Source: Thalassospira sp. UBA1131 | GTDB taxonomy: Bacteria; Pseudomonadota; Alphaproteobacteria; Rhodospirillales; Thalassospiraceae | Direction of reading: 5' to 3' | DNA length: 15,785 bases | NCBI RefSeq assembly: GCF_002311515.1 | Contig: NZ_DCAO01000028.1 | Coordinates: 1 to 15,785 of the forward strand | Shown here: positions 1 to 7,872 of the stretch, one piece after another | Numbering within the stretch: position 1 is the stretch's first letter | How the letters are laid out: every line of letters begins with the position of its first letter | Notes under the pieces: model-generated | Databases searched by the model: none | What the model was told of the DNA's origin: nothing | Seen by the model: the letters and a program-made list of their open reading frames with translations, nothing else | Translations under genes and position numbers: made by a program

Positions 1-892
1 TCTTTACCGTATCAAGTTGATCAAGCCAGTTCATAAAGGCCCGGATCTTGGGAAGCCGAGCGCGGCTTTTCGGGCAGCAGGCATAATAATGAAACGGACT
101 GGCCTTGGGTTGGCCGAACGGGGCGATGATCCGGCCGGTTGCCAGTTCATCGGTGATCGCAAAGGTCGGCAACAACGCCACACCAAGTCCGGCAACAGCG
201 GCCTGCATCGCCATGGTGAAATGCTCAAACTTCGGTCCGTTTTCACCGTCAATATCACTAAGCCCACTTGCCGCAAGCCAATCGGCCCAACCGCGTGGCC
301 GGGTCGCGATATGCAACAACGGAAAGTTTCGCAAGTCTTCTGGCTGTGGCGCGCGTCCCAGATTGGCAACCAGTTGCGAGCTGCAGATCGGGACCATTTC
401 CTCGCCATGCAGGATGTGGGCATCAAGTTCCGACCACTTTCCTTCGCCGAACAGAACCGCGATATCAATTTGTTCACGATCAAAATCGGGCATGCCGATC
501 CGCGAAATGAAATTGATCGCAATGTCGGGATATCTGGCCCGAAAGTCAGGCAATAATGGAATAAGGCAGCGCGATCCGAACGTTGGCGGCGCCGCAACCG
601 TCAAAACCCCGCTTTCCGATCCGCCCGACAAAAGGGTCAAGGTCGCACTTTCAAGCTGATCAAGGGCCGGGCGAATGGATTGCAGATAACTTTCGCCTTC
701 TGGCGTTAAGATCAATCGCTGCTTTTCACGGGCAAACAGCTTGCAGCCAAGCCAGGTTTCAAGGCCCTGTATTTGGCGACTGACCGCACTTTGTGTCAGG
801 TAAAGTTCCTCTGCGGCGCGCGATGCGCTGCCAAACCGGGCAGTCTGTTCAAAGCAACTGAGTGCCTTCAGGCTGGGAATGCGACGGGCCAA
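1..892 (-). CDS. gcdR: LysR-family regulator, probable activator of glutarate genes (3' end cut by window edge)
   Basis: The minus strand is open for 297 codons from a TTG at 892 to the left edge, with no stop. The N-terminus begins MARRIPSLKALSCFEQ and holds a LysR winged helix-turn-helix at about residues 14-65 (SASRAAEEL, then LTQSAVSRQI, then LTPEGE). The rest is a LysR substrate-binding domain, with phrases such as IDIAVLFGEG and LGVALLPTF. LysR proteins are about 300 residues, so only a few codons should be missing. TTG is chosen because no ATG lies near, an in-frame TGA sits just upstream, and an AGGA lies 7 bases before it. It is GcvA-like and divergent from gcdH. In Pseudomonas a LysR protein, GcdR, in this position activates gcdH and its CoA-transferase partner. 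The family call is firm; the gcdR name rests on context. Confidence 0.88.
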   Translation of the reverse strand, partial: MARRIPSLKALSCFEQTARFGSASRAAEELYLTQSAVSRQIQGLETWLGCKLFAREKQRLILTPEGESYLQSIRPALDQLESATLTLLSGGSESGVLTVAAPPTFGSRCLIPLLPDFRARYPDIAINFISRIGMPDFDREQIDIAVLFGEGKWSELDAHILHGEEMVPICSSQLVANLGRAPQPEDLRNFPLLHIATRPRGWADWLAASGLSDIDGENGPKFEHFTMAMQAAVAGLGVALLPTFAITDELATGRIIAPFGQPKASPFHYYACCPKSRARLPKIRAFMNWLDQLDTVK

Positions 893-1091
893 GACGATAT
901 CCTGATGTGATCAATTCAGGATAGTTTATGATTTTTTTGCATAATCTGCATCACTTTTATCATTTGCAAGTTGGCTAGCGAGTTCCTAGCTTTAACCCAT
1001 AAGCATCTAAGCTTTTCAGGGGTAGCGTCATCTCGCCCTTCTATGGCGCTGCCCCTGCTTTCTGTAGAAAAATTCATAAAGGACCATGTGA
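893..1091. promoter_or_regulatory. Divergent gcdR/gcdH control region
   Basis: This 199-base AT-rich spacer separates the LysR gene from gcdH. A T-N11-A LysR-type box with TGCA at both ends lies at 938-950. A dyad GCTAG-N7-CTAGC lies at 974-990. A possible sigma-70 -35 (TTGCAA) starts near 964, but its -10 partner is weak. A 10-bp stem with one G:U pair joins 1018-1027 to 1047-1056 in what should be the gcdH leader. The gcdH ribosome binding site is AAAGGA at 1078-1083, 8 bases before the ATG. LysR binding at such boxes is established for the family; which dyad is used here is not shown. Confidence 0.55.
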
Positions 1092-2282
1092 ATGGCAAGC
1101 CGCGCACCGTTTCATTGGGAAGATCCGCTCCTGCTTGAAGAGCAGTTGAGCGAAGACGAACGCATGATCCGCGATGCGGCCCGTGCATATTGTCAGGAAA
1201 ACCTCCAGACACGCGTTCTGGAAGCCAACCGTCATGAGATTTTCCATCGTGAAATCATGACCGAGATGGGTGAACTTGGCCTGCTTGGCCCGACCATCCC
1301 CGAGGAATACGGCGGACCGGGCGTGAACCATGTCGCCTATGGGCTGGTGGCCCGCGAAGTCGAACGCGTTGACTCCGGTTATCGCTCGGCAATGTCGGTG
1401 CAGAGCTCGCTCGTGATGCATCCGATTTATGCTTATGGCAGCGAAGAACAGCGCAAGAAATATCTGCCGAAACTGGCAACTGGTGAATGGGTTGGCTGCT
1501 TTGGCCTGACCGAGCCGGACCACGGTTCCGATCCGGGTGGCATGAAAACCCGAGCACGCAAGGCCGATGGTGGTTTCACCCTGTCGGGAGCGAAAATGTG
1601 GATCACCAACAGCCCGATCGCAGACGTATTTGTCGTTTGGGCCAAGGATGACGAAGGCGTCATTCGCGGCTTCATCCTTGAAAAGGATATGAAGGGTCTG
1701 TCGGCACCGAAGATCGAAGGCAAGTTTTCGCTCCGTGCGTCGATCACGGGTGAAATCGTCATGGACAATGTCTTTGTGCCTGAAGAAAACATGCTGCCGA
1801 ATGCCAAGGGCCTTGGTGGTCCGTTCGGTTGCCTGAACAAGGCACGTTACGGCATTGCTTGGGGTGCGATGGGGGCTGCTGAATTCTGCTGGCACGCGGC
1901 ACGTCAGTACACCATGGATCGTAAACAGTTCGGTCGTCCGCTTGCGGCGAACCAGCTGATCCAGCTGAAACTAGCCAACATGCAGACCGAAATCACCCTT
2001 GGCCTGCAGGGCGCGCTTCAGGTTGGTCGTCTGCTTGACGAAGGCAAGGGTGCACCGGAAGCCATTTCGCTGATGAAGCGTAACAACTGTGGCAAGGCGC
2101 TTGATATTGCCCGTGTTGCCCGTGACATGCATGGCGGTAACGGTATCGCCGATGAATACCACGTCATTCGTCATGCGATGAACCTTGAAGCGGTCAATAC
2201 CTATGAAGGTACGCACGATGTTCACGCCCTGATCCTTGGGCGGGCGCAGACCGGAATTCAGGCCTTCACCGCAGAGGCTTGA
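1092..2282 (+). CDS. gcdH: Glutaryl-CoA dehydrogenase
   Basis: This 396-residue FAD enzyme of the acyl-CoA dehydrogenase family oxidises and decarboxylates glutaryl-CoA to crotonyl-CoA in the cytoplasm, passing electrons to ETF. It closely follows known GCDH proteins. YRSAMSVQSSLVMHPI carries the substrate-binding Arg (R98), CFGLTEPDHGSDP and WITNSPIADVFVVWAK are the FAD/substrate signatures, and NTYEGTHDVHALILGR near the C-terminus carries the catalytic base (E372). Length matches the mature human and bacterial enzymes. The ATG at 1092 is preceded by AAAGGA at good spacing. A two-codon ATG-TGA ends exactly where gcdH begins and is not a better start. It lies divergent to the LysR gene and upstream of the CoA-transferase, so it probably forms a glutarate operon controlled by that regulator. 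Confidence 0.97.
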   Translation: MASRAPFHWEDPLLLEEQLSEDERMIRDAARAYCQENLQTRVLEANRHEIFHREIMTEMGELGLLGPTIPEEYGGPGVNHVAYGLVAREVERVDSGYRSAMSVQSSLVMHPIYAYGSEEQRKKYLPKLATGEWVGCFGLTEPDHGSDPGGMKTRARKADGGFTLSGAKMWITNSPIADVFVVWAKDDEGVIRGFILEKDMKGLSAPKIEGKFSLRASITGEIVMDNVFVPEENMLPNAKGLGGPFGCLNKARYGIAWGAMGAAEFCWHAARQYTMDRKQFGRPLAANQLIQLKLANMQTEITLGLQGALQVGRLLDEGKGAPEAISLMKRNNCGKALDIARVARDMHGGNGIADEYHVIRHAMNLEAVNTYEGTHDVHALILGRAQTGIQAFTAEA

Positions 2283-2295
2283 TCCCAAAAACTTG

Positions 2296-2327
2296 ATCGG
2301 GCGGCGGCAGAAATGTTGTCGCCCGAT
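2296..2327 (+). terminator. Hairpin between gcdH and the CoA-transferase gene (partial terminator or attenuator)
   Basis: ATCGGGCG at 2296-2303 pairs perfectly with CGCCCGAT at 2320-2327, followed only by TTTG. The stem is solid but the T-run is short, so I expect leaky termination or mRNA processing rather than a full stop between two genes that act in one pathway. Confidence 0.5.
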
Positions 2328-2387
2328 TTGATTCCAGCTGCTTTTTCCCAGCTGCCTTTTTCCAAGTCGATATTTCGGGATATTCAG

Positions 2388-3611
2388 ATGACTGGCGCAC
2401 TTTCCGGGCTTCGTGTTCTTGACCTTTCGCGCGTACTGGCCGGGCCGTGGGCCAGCCAGACCCTTGCCGATATGGGGGCCGAGGTCATCAAGGTCGAACG
2501 TCCCGGTGCCGGTGATGATACCCGTGGCTGGGGTCCGCCCTTTGCCAAGGATGCCAATGGCAATGACACCACCGAGGCTGCATATTACCTGACGGCGAAC
2601 CGTGGCAAGAAGTCGCTGACCATCGACATCACCAAGCCCGAAGGCCAGGAGATTGTGCGCAATCTCGCGGCTGAAAGCGACGTGGTTCTGGAAAACTTCA
2701 AGGTTGGTGGCCTTGCCAAATACGGTCTTGATTATGCGACCCTTTCCAAGGTGAACCCGAAACTCGTCTATTGCTCGATCACCGGCTTTGGTCAGGACGG
2801 CCCCTATAAGGATCGCCCGGGCTATGACTTCATGATCCAGGGCATGGGCGGGTTGATGAGCATCACCGGTGCGCCCGATAGTGCCCCGGGTGGGCAGCCG
2901 ATGAAGGTTGGCGTTGCGGTTGCCGATATCTTTACCGGGCTTTACGCAACGATTGGCATTCTGGCCGCCTTGCGTCACCGCGATGAAACCGGCGAGGGGC
3001 AGTATATAGATCTCGCCCTTTTGGATGTGCAGACCGCCGTTCTTGCCAATCAGGCGATGAACTATCTTGCGACCGGTAATGCGCCGGGCCGTCTTGGCAA
3101 TGCGCATCCCAATATCGTGCCTTATGAAGCCTTTCCGACGGCCGATGGTTATCTGATTCTGGCGGTTGGTAATGACAGCCAGTTCAAAAGCTTCTGCGCG
3201 GTCGCGGGGCTGGATGCCTTGCCGCTTGATGAACGCTATGCCACCAACCGCAACCGTGTGGCCAATCGCGTTGAGCTGGTGCCGCTAATCCGTCAGGCAA
3301 TGGTGGCCAAAACCACCGACGCGTGGATTGATGCACTTGAAAAGGCCAATGTGCCCTGCGGTCCGATCAACACCCTTGATCGTGTTTTTGATAATCCGCA
3401 GGTCAAGCATCGCGGTATGGTCAAGCAGCTTGATCATCCGACGGCCGGAACTGTCCCGACAGTTGCCAACCCAATCAAGTTTTCCAAAACACCGATCACG
3501 GATGAAAAAGCCCCGCCGACGCTGGGGCAACACAGCGACGAAATCTTGCGCAACGTGGCCGACCTTAGCGACGACCAGATTGCCAAGCTGCGTGACGCCG
3601 GCATTGTCTGA
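2388..3611 (+). CDS. gcdG: CaiB/BaiF (class III) CoA-transferase, probable succinyl-CoA:glutarate CoA-transferase
   Basis: This 407-residue class III CoA-transferase has the typical N-terminus MTGALSGLRVLDLSRVLAGP followed by ADMGAEVIKVERPGAGD. It has NRGKKSLTIDITKPEGQ, the LENFKVGGLAKYGLDY segment, and the presumed catalytic Asp in VAVADIFTGLYA (D180, by comparison with formyl-CoA transferase). The start is the ATG at 2388, with GGGA 7 bases upstream. A longer frame opening at 2313 would translate the intergenic hairpin and is not believable. Next to gcdH and a LysR gene this type is the bacterial counterpart of human SUGCT, activating glutarate to glutaryl-CoA. The fold is certain; the glutarate substrate is inferred from context and family resemblance, and another dicarboxylate is possible. 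Confidence 0.9.
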   Translation: MTGALSGLRVLDLSRVLAGPWASQTLADMGAEVIKVERPGAGDDTRGWGPPFAKDANGNDTTEAAYYLTANRGKKSLTIDITKPEGQEIVRNLAAESDVVLENFKVGGLAKYGLDYATLSKVNPKLVYCSITGFGQDGPYKDRPGYDFMIQGMGGLMSITGAPDSAPGGQPMKVGVAVADIFTGLYATIGILAALRHRDETGEGQYIDLALLDVQTAVLANQAMNYLATGNAPGRLGNAHPNIVPYEAFPTADGYLILAVGNDSQFKSFCAVAGLDALPLDERYATNRNRVANRVELVPLIRQAMVAKTTDAWIDALEKANVPCGPINTLDRVFDNPQVKHRGMVKQLDHPTAGTVPTVANPIKFSKTPITDEKAPPTLGQHSDEILRNVADLSDDQIAKLRDAGIV

Positions 3612-3861
3612 TCTGACGGCGATTACCGCGCGTTTGGTGTCCTCTGATTGCCTTTCTGTCCCAGATGTCCTCGTTTTGCGGGAATAGTGCGCTGCACATT
3701 ATTTTGTAAAGTGTCTATATGACGCAATCAGAACCAGTTTGGATGCCATTTTAAGGCGGATATTGCGGAACTTCTGTAAATATCGACGCTTTCTCGACCA
3801 CCGGATTGCAAGTCTCTGTAGATTTTATATCATTTTACAAAATACAAATTTGGGGAAGTGC
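3612..3861 (+). promoter_or_regulatory. Control region of the pot operon: promoter and distant inverted repeat
   Basis: This 250-base gap has no gene and is clearly more AT-rich than its surroundings. A plausible sigma-70 promoter is TTGCAA (3806-3811), 16 bases, TATCAT (3828-3833), giving a leader of only about 20 bases. An 11-bp exact inverted repeat is formed by TATTTTGTAAA (3700-3710) and TTTACAAAATA (3834-3844), 123 bases apart. The downstream arm lies just after the -10, where a repressor would act. A further TGTAAA lies at 3775-3780. The ribosome binding site GGGGAAG (3852-3858) precedes the potA ATG. Confidence 0.5.
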
Positions 3862-4956
3862 ATGTCAGAAGTAGTCATTTCGGCAAAGTCTGTTGGAAAA
3901 ACATTTGGGTCGGGTGCCGATAAAGTCACGGCACTGGACGACGTATCTGTCGATATCTTTCAGAATGAATTTTTCACCATGTTGGGTCCTTCTGGCTGTG
4001 GCAAAACGACTTTGCTGCGTCTGATCGGCGGGTTTGAACAGGCGACTTCGGGGCAAATTTTGCTCGAAGGAAAGGCGCTAAATGACCTTCCGCCTTACAA
4101 GCGGCCAATCAACACGGTGTTTCAATCCTATGCACTTTTCCCGCATCTGACGGTCCGGCAGAACATCACGTTCGGTCTTGAAATGCAGGGTGTGGCGCGC
4201 AAACAGGCCGATGATCGCGCCGAAGAGATGCTTGAACTTGTGCGGCTCGCCCAATATGGCGACCGCGTGCCAAGCCAGCTTTCCGGTGGTCAGCAGCAAC
4301 GTATTGCACTGGCCCGTGCATTGGCCCCGGCGCCAAAGGTTTTGCTGCTTGATGAGCCGCTTTCGGCACTTGATCTGAAATTGCGCAAGGAAATGCAGGT
4401 TGAACTCAAACGCCTGCAGACAGAAACCGGGATCACCTTTGTTTTTGTCACCCATGACCAGGAAGAAGCACTGGCGATGTCAGACCGCATTGCGGTTATG
4501 AAATCAGGCGAAATTCTGCAGATCGGCGCGCCGCGCGAAATCTATGAAGCCCCGACCCACCGCTTTGTTGCCGACTTTATCGGAGACAGTAATTTCCTTG
4601 TTGGCAATCTTGTCGATGATGGTGCTGGCAAGCGTGCTGTAAAGCTTGGCGGTGGTCAGGTGATTGAACTGACACAGGATGTGTCCAGTCAACGAAGTGG
4701 CGAGGTTACTGTTTCGGTCCGTCCAGAACGTCTTGGACTAGTTGCTGAAAATCAGGCCGGGGCCAATCAGCTTGTCGGGACCGTTTCCACCGTCATCTAT
4801 TTCGGCACGGATACGACCTATCAGATTGATCTCGGCAATGACGCCCTGTTGACAGTCCGGATGCAAAACGGATCGGGTGCGAAGGCCGATTTCGCCCAAG
4901 GTGAACGTGTTGGCATCACCATGTCCCCTGACTCCATTCGGGTACTGGCGGATTGA
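3862..4956 (+). CDS. potA: Polyamine-type ABC transporter ATPase subunit
   Basis: This 364-residue ATPase powers a spermidine/putrescine-type importer at the inner face of the membrane. Walker A GPSGCGKTT is at residues 42-50, the Q-loop at NTVFQSYALFPHLT (84-97), the signature LSGGQQQ at 140-146, Walker B with LLLLDEP-like VLLLDEP at 160-166, and the switch His at FVTHDQ (H198). A TOBE-like domain follows from about 285 (VSVRPERLGL) to the end. Order and length fit PotA. The ATG at 3862 is chosen because GGGGAAG lies just upstream and the family begins here; an upstream in-frame extension from 3739 is non-conserved promoter sequence. It is the first gene of potABCD. Polyamine specificity is inferred from the whole operon. 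Confidence 0.94.
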   Translation: MSEVVISAKSVGKTFGSGADKVTALDDVSVDIFQNEFFTMLGPSGCGKTTLLRLIGGFEQATSGQILLEGKALNDLPPYKRPINTVFQSYALFPHLTVRQNITFGLEMQGVARKQADDRAEEMLELVRLAQYGDRVPSQLSGGQQQRIALARALAPAPKVLLLDEPLSALDLKLRKEMQVELKRLQTETGITFVFVTHDQEEALAMSDRIAVMKSGEILQIGAPREIYEAPTHRFVADFIGDSNFLVGNLVDDGAGKRAVKLGGGQVIELTQDVSSQRSGEVTVSVRPERLGLVAENQAGANQLVGTVSTVIYFGTDTTYQIDLGNDALLTVRMQNGSGAKADFAQGERVGITMSPDSIRVLAD

Positions 4957-4958
4957 TC

Positions 4959-5849
4959 ATGGGTAATATCATACGATCCAAACGATTTTGGCTGGTCGCA
5001 CCTGCCGTGGTCTATATCGGATTTTTCATGGCCGTTCCGCTGTTGCAGATGGCCTATGTTTCGATGTTGGAACGCGGCGATTATGGCGGGGTGAACTGGG
5101 GCGTGTTCTCGATGGACGCCTATATCAGTTTCATCTTTGAACGCGATCTGATGGATAATCTGGTGGTCAATACCGACTATCTTCAGATCTTTGCCCGTTC
5201 TTTTGGCCTGTCGGCGATGACTACGGTATTTGCCCTTTTGTTGGGTTTTCCGACCGCGTTTTACATTTCAACCCAACCCCAAAGCCGTCGGAACTTCCTG
5301 ATCTTTCTGGTGACCATTCCGTTCTGGACCAACATTCTGGTGCGGAACTATGCGTGGATGCTGTTGCTGCGCAACGGTGGCCTGATTGATGGGGCGCTGA
5401 ACTGGATGGGGATTGAAACCGGTGGGCTTGATGTCCTTTACACGCCGTACGCGGTCTCGATAGGTCTGACTTATACCTATCTGCCATTCATGGTTTTGCC
5501 GATCTATGCCAGCCTTGAAAAACTTGACCATCGACTGGTCGAGGCGGCCTTTGATCTGGGCGCGGACAAGCGCCGCGCGATGAGCCGGGTGATCCTGCCA
5601 CTTGCGGCACCGGGCATTGCCGCGGGCTGCATTCTGGTCTTCATTCCGTGTCTTGGTGCATATGTCACGCCAGAGCTTCTGGGCGGTGGCAAGTTCATGA
5701 TGATTGCCAACCTGATCGGCAGCCAGTTTGGTGCCGCACGTAACTGGCCGCTTGGGGCCGGGCTTGGCTTTGTGCTTCTGGCACTCGTTCTGATCTCGAT
5801 GATGGTCTATTCGTTCAAGTTCAAATCATTGCCGGAGGAAAGCCGATGA
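4959..5849 (+). CDS. potB: Polyamine-type ABC transporter permease (PotB)
   Basis: This 296-residue inner-membrane permease has an N-terminal membrane segment (WLVAPAVVYIGFFMAVPLL) and about five further hydrophobic stretches. The EAA loop that contacts the ATPase reads EAAFDLGADKRRAMSRVILPLAAPGI near residue 195-220. The ATG at 4959 lies 2 bases after the potA stop, with GGCGGA 6 bases upstream. A TTG at 4953 in the same frame would overlap potA by 4 bases and cannot be excluded. Its stop overlaps the next permease start. In Pot systems PotB pairs with PotC to form the channel that receives substrate from PotD. Confidence 0.94.
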   Translation: MGNIIRSKRFWLVAPAVVYIGFFMAVPLLQMAYVSMLERGDYGGVNWGVFSMDAYISFIFERDLMDNLVVNTDYLQIFARSFGLSAMTTVFALLLGFPTAFYISTQPQSRRNFLIFLVTIPFWTNILVRNYAWMLLLRNGGLIDGALNWMGIETGGLDVLYTPYAVSIGLTYTYLPFMVLPIYASLEKLDHRLVEAAFDLGADKRRAMSRVILPLAAPGIAAGCILVFIPCLGAYVTPELLGGGKFMMIANLIGSQFGAARNWPLGAGLGFVLLALVLISMMVYSFKFKSLPEESR

Positions 5850-6640
5850 AAGTCGATGCTTCCAACCCGCTGTGGCGTTTTCGCGGGATCACTTCGACGG
5901 CAATGTTTTTCTTTGCCTATCTGTATTTGCCCATTGTCGTCCTGATCGCGCTGTCGTTTAACGAAAACCGTCTGGCGACGATCTGGACCGGCTTTACCAT
6001 GGACTGGTATGTCACAGCCCTTTCCAACGATGACATGCTGCGTGCGGCCCAGAACTCCATTGTAATTGCGGTGTCGGCAACCGTGCTGGCCACCATTGCA
6101 GCCACCTTGGCTGCGATGGGTATGTCACGCGGCCGGTTCAAGGGCGAGGCAGGCGTTTCCGCCATGCTGGTTCTGCCGTTGCTCGTACCTGAAATTGTCA
6201 CGGCGATCGCGACCCTTCTGTTCTTTGTCGCATTGGGGATCAAGCTTGGTCTTCTGACCGTGATCATTGCCCATACAGTCTTTTGCATTCCATTTGCCTA
6301 TCTGCCGATCCGCGCGCGGCTGGAGGGCATGGATCCGGCATTGGTCGAGGCGGCAAATGATTTGTATGCCAACGAATGGAAAGCCTTCCGGCGTGTGACC
6401 CTGCCGTTGCTGTGGCCGGGGATTTTGTCAGGCGCGATGTTGTCCTTCATCATCTCGCTTGATGACTTTGTCATTTCCTACTTCGTTGGCGGTGCAGGGG
6501 CGACGACCTTGCCGATCTATATTTTCGGGATGATCCGGATCGGGATCACGCCCGAGGTCAATGCTGTCTCTGCGATGATGCTGATTGTTTCAATCTTGTT
6601 TGTCAGCATCTCGTTCCTGATTGATCGTATTCGATACTGA
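5846..6640 (+). CDS. potC: Polyamine-type ABC transporter permease (PotC)
   Basis: This 264-residue permease is the second channel subunit. It has an N-terminal hydrophobic segment (TAMFFFAYLYLPIVVLIALSF), five further hydrophobic stretches, and the EAA loop EAANDLYANEWKAFRRVTLPLLWPGI around residues 170-195. Its ATG overlaps the potB stop (ATGA), and GGAGGA lies 5 bases upstream, so translation is probably coupled. Length and the ending SISFLIDRIRY fit PotC. The EAA loop differs from PotB by having NDLYAN in place of FDLGAD, as is usual for the two subunits. Confidence 0.94.
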   Translation: MKVDASNPLWRFRGITSTAMFFFAYLYLPIVVLIALSFNENRLATIWTGFTMDWYVTALSNDDMLRAAQNSIVIAVSATVLATIAATLAAMGMSRGRFKGEAGVSAMLVLPLLVPEIVTAIATLLFFVALGIKLGLLTVIIAHTVFCIPFAYLPIRARLEGMDPALVEAANDLYANEWKAFRRVTLPLLWPGILSGAMLSFIISLDDFVISYFVGGAGATTLPIYIFGMIRIGITPEVNAVSAMMLIVSILFVSISFLIDRIRY

Positions 6641-6663
6641 TCTCTGAAATTCAAAACGGGATT

Positions 6664-6685
6664 GCCGGTTCCCGGACGGGCCGGC
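6664..6685 (+). repeat. GC-rich hairpin between potC and potD
   Basis: GCCGG (6664-6668) pairs with CCGGC (6681-6685), and inside it CCCG (6671-6674) pairs with CGGG (6677-6680), leaving a two-base TT bulge. No T-run follows, so it is not a terminator. Hairpins before a binding-protein gene commonly protect mRNA ends and let the binding protein be made in excess over the permeases; that role here is inference. Confidence 0.45.
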
Positions 6686-6732
6686 CATCCGAATAACAAA
6701 ACAACCCACCGTCCTTATTTGGGAGTCTCACG

Positions 6733-7773
6733 ATGAAACTACGTTCTGTGCTTCTGGGAGCATCCGCGATCGCCTTGTTGTCGGTCGGTTCGGCAAAGGC
6801 GGATGGCGAACTGTTTTTCTATAACTGGTCGAACTATTTTCCGCCGGAACTGATGGAAAAATTCGAAGCGGAAACCGGCATCAAGGTGACCCTTGATGTG
6901 TATGATTCCAACGAAACCATGCTGGCAAAGCTTCAGGCCGGTGCGTCGGGCTATGACATTGCTGTCGCGTCCGACTACATGGTGGACGTGATGATCAAGG
7001 AAGGTCTGGCAACCAAGTTCGATGCCAAAAGCCTTGAAAACTTTGGCAACGTTGCCAAGCCGCACGACACCATGAAATACGATCCGGAGCGCGAATACTC
7101 CGTGACTTATCTCTGGGGGACCACCGGCTTTACCTATGATGCGGCAGCAATCGACGGCGAACTTGAAAACAGCTGGAAAGAATTCTTCGAACCGCGTGAA
7201 GAATTCCGTGGCAAGATTGGCGCGCTGAACGACGAAGTCGAAATGTTCAATGCGGCGTCCTACTATGCCGGTGTTGAAAAATGTACCGAGGACCCGGCAG
7301 AGGCCCAGAAGGTTCTTGATGTTCTGACAAAACAGAAACCCTACATTGCTGTTTACAGCTCTGAGGGCACCATCGACCGTATGTCGGCCCGCGAAGTTCA
7401 GATGCACATGCAGTGGAACGGTGCCGCCCACCGGACCAAGGAAAGCATTCCCGAGGCTGTATTTGTCTATCCGAAAGAAGGTCTGACCTATTGGGCCGAT
7501 CACTTCGTCATTCCGGCGGGTGCACCGAACCTTGAAAACGCCAAGACCTTCATCAACTGGATGATGCAGCCCGAAAACGCGGCAGAAGCGTCGAACTATG
7601 CCGGTTACATGAACTCGATCAAGGGGACAGGCGAATTCATGGATCCGGCGTTGAATTCGGATCCGGCCGTGAACATGCCAGAAGAATACGCAGACCTTTT
7701 GATCGCGTCGCAGAACTGCTCGGTCAAGGCGCGTGATCTTCGTAACCGTGTCTGGACCAAACTTAAAAACTAA
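6733..7773 (+). CDS. potD: Periplasmic polyamine-binding protein
   Basis: This 346-residue solute-binding protein has a Sec signal peptide of about 23 residues (MKLRSVLLGASAIALLSVGS, then cleavage after AKA). The mature protein opens ELFFYNWSNYFPPELMEKFE, followed by ETGIKV and YDSNETMLAKLQAG-like text, the hallmark of PotD/PotF polyamine-binding proteins. GYDIAVASDYMVDVMIKEG and WGTTGF follow in the usual order. GGGAG lies 8 bases before the ATG. It is separated from potC by 92 bases with a hairpin. It would deliver a polyamine or a related amine to PotBC. Which amine (putrescine, spermidine, cadaverine or another) cannot be read from the sequence. Confidence 0.93.
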   Translation: MKLRSVLLGASAIALLSVGSAKADGELFFYNWSNYFPPELMEKFEAETGIKVTLDVYDSNETMLAKLQAGASGYDIAVASDYMVDVMIKEGLATKFDAKSLENFGNVAKPHDTMKYDPEREYSVTYLWGTTGFTYDAAAIDGELENSWKEFFEPREEFRGKIGALNDEVEMFNAASYYAGVEKCTEDPAEAQKVLDVLTKQKPYIAVYSSEGTIDRMSAREVQMHMQWNGAAHRTKESIPEAVFVYPKEGLTYWADHFVIPAGAPNLENAKTFINWMMQPENAAEASNYAGYMNSIKGTGEFMDPALNSDPAVNMPEEYADLLIASQNCSVKARDLRNRVWTKLKN

Positions 7774-7872
7774 GTCTGGTTCTATTCCCGATCTATCTGG
7801 TCCGGCTGTCAGTTGATGGCCGGATCATGCCGCTTTTAGCTAAACGCCCTCTGAATATCAGGAACGCTGATC
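7774..7872 (+). other. potD to amidohydrolase spacer with a small stem
   Basis: This 99-base spacer holds TCCGGC (7801-7806) pairing with GCCGGA (7819-7824), followed by TCATGCCGCTTTT, which is a poor terminator. I see no convincing promoter, so the next gene may be read through from the pot operon. AGGA, 9 bases before the ATG at 7873, is the likely ribosome binding site. Confidence 0.35.

Noticed and set aside
1086..1091. ATG-TGA two-codon frame abutting the gcdH start
   Set aside because: It lies only 2 bases after the Shine-Dalgarno sequence, too close to be initiated well; probably chance.
1074..1895. 273-codon minus-strand frame across gcdH
   Set aside because: Antisense shadow of a highly conserved gene, with no recognisable protein features.
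1971..3107. 378-codon minus-strand frame across gcdH and the CoA-transferase gene
   Set aside because: Antisense shadow that spans two real genes and a hairpin; composition is that of a complement strand.
3739..3861. N-terminal extension of PotA
   Set aside because: It would translate the promoter and inverted repeat; GGGGAAG before 3862 and family length support the shorter form.
6739..7503. 254-codon minus-strand frame across potD
   Set aside because: Mirror of the PotD reading frame; no domain and no binding site.
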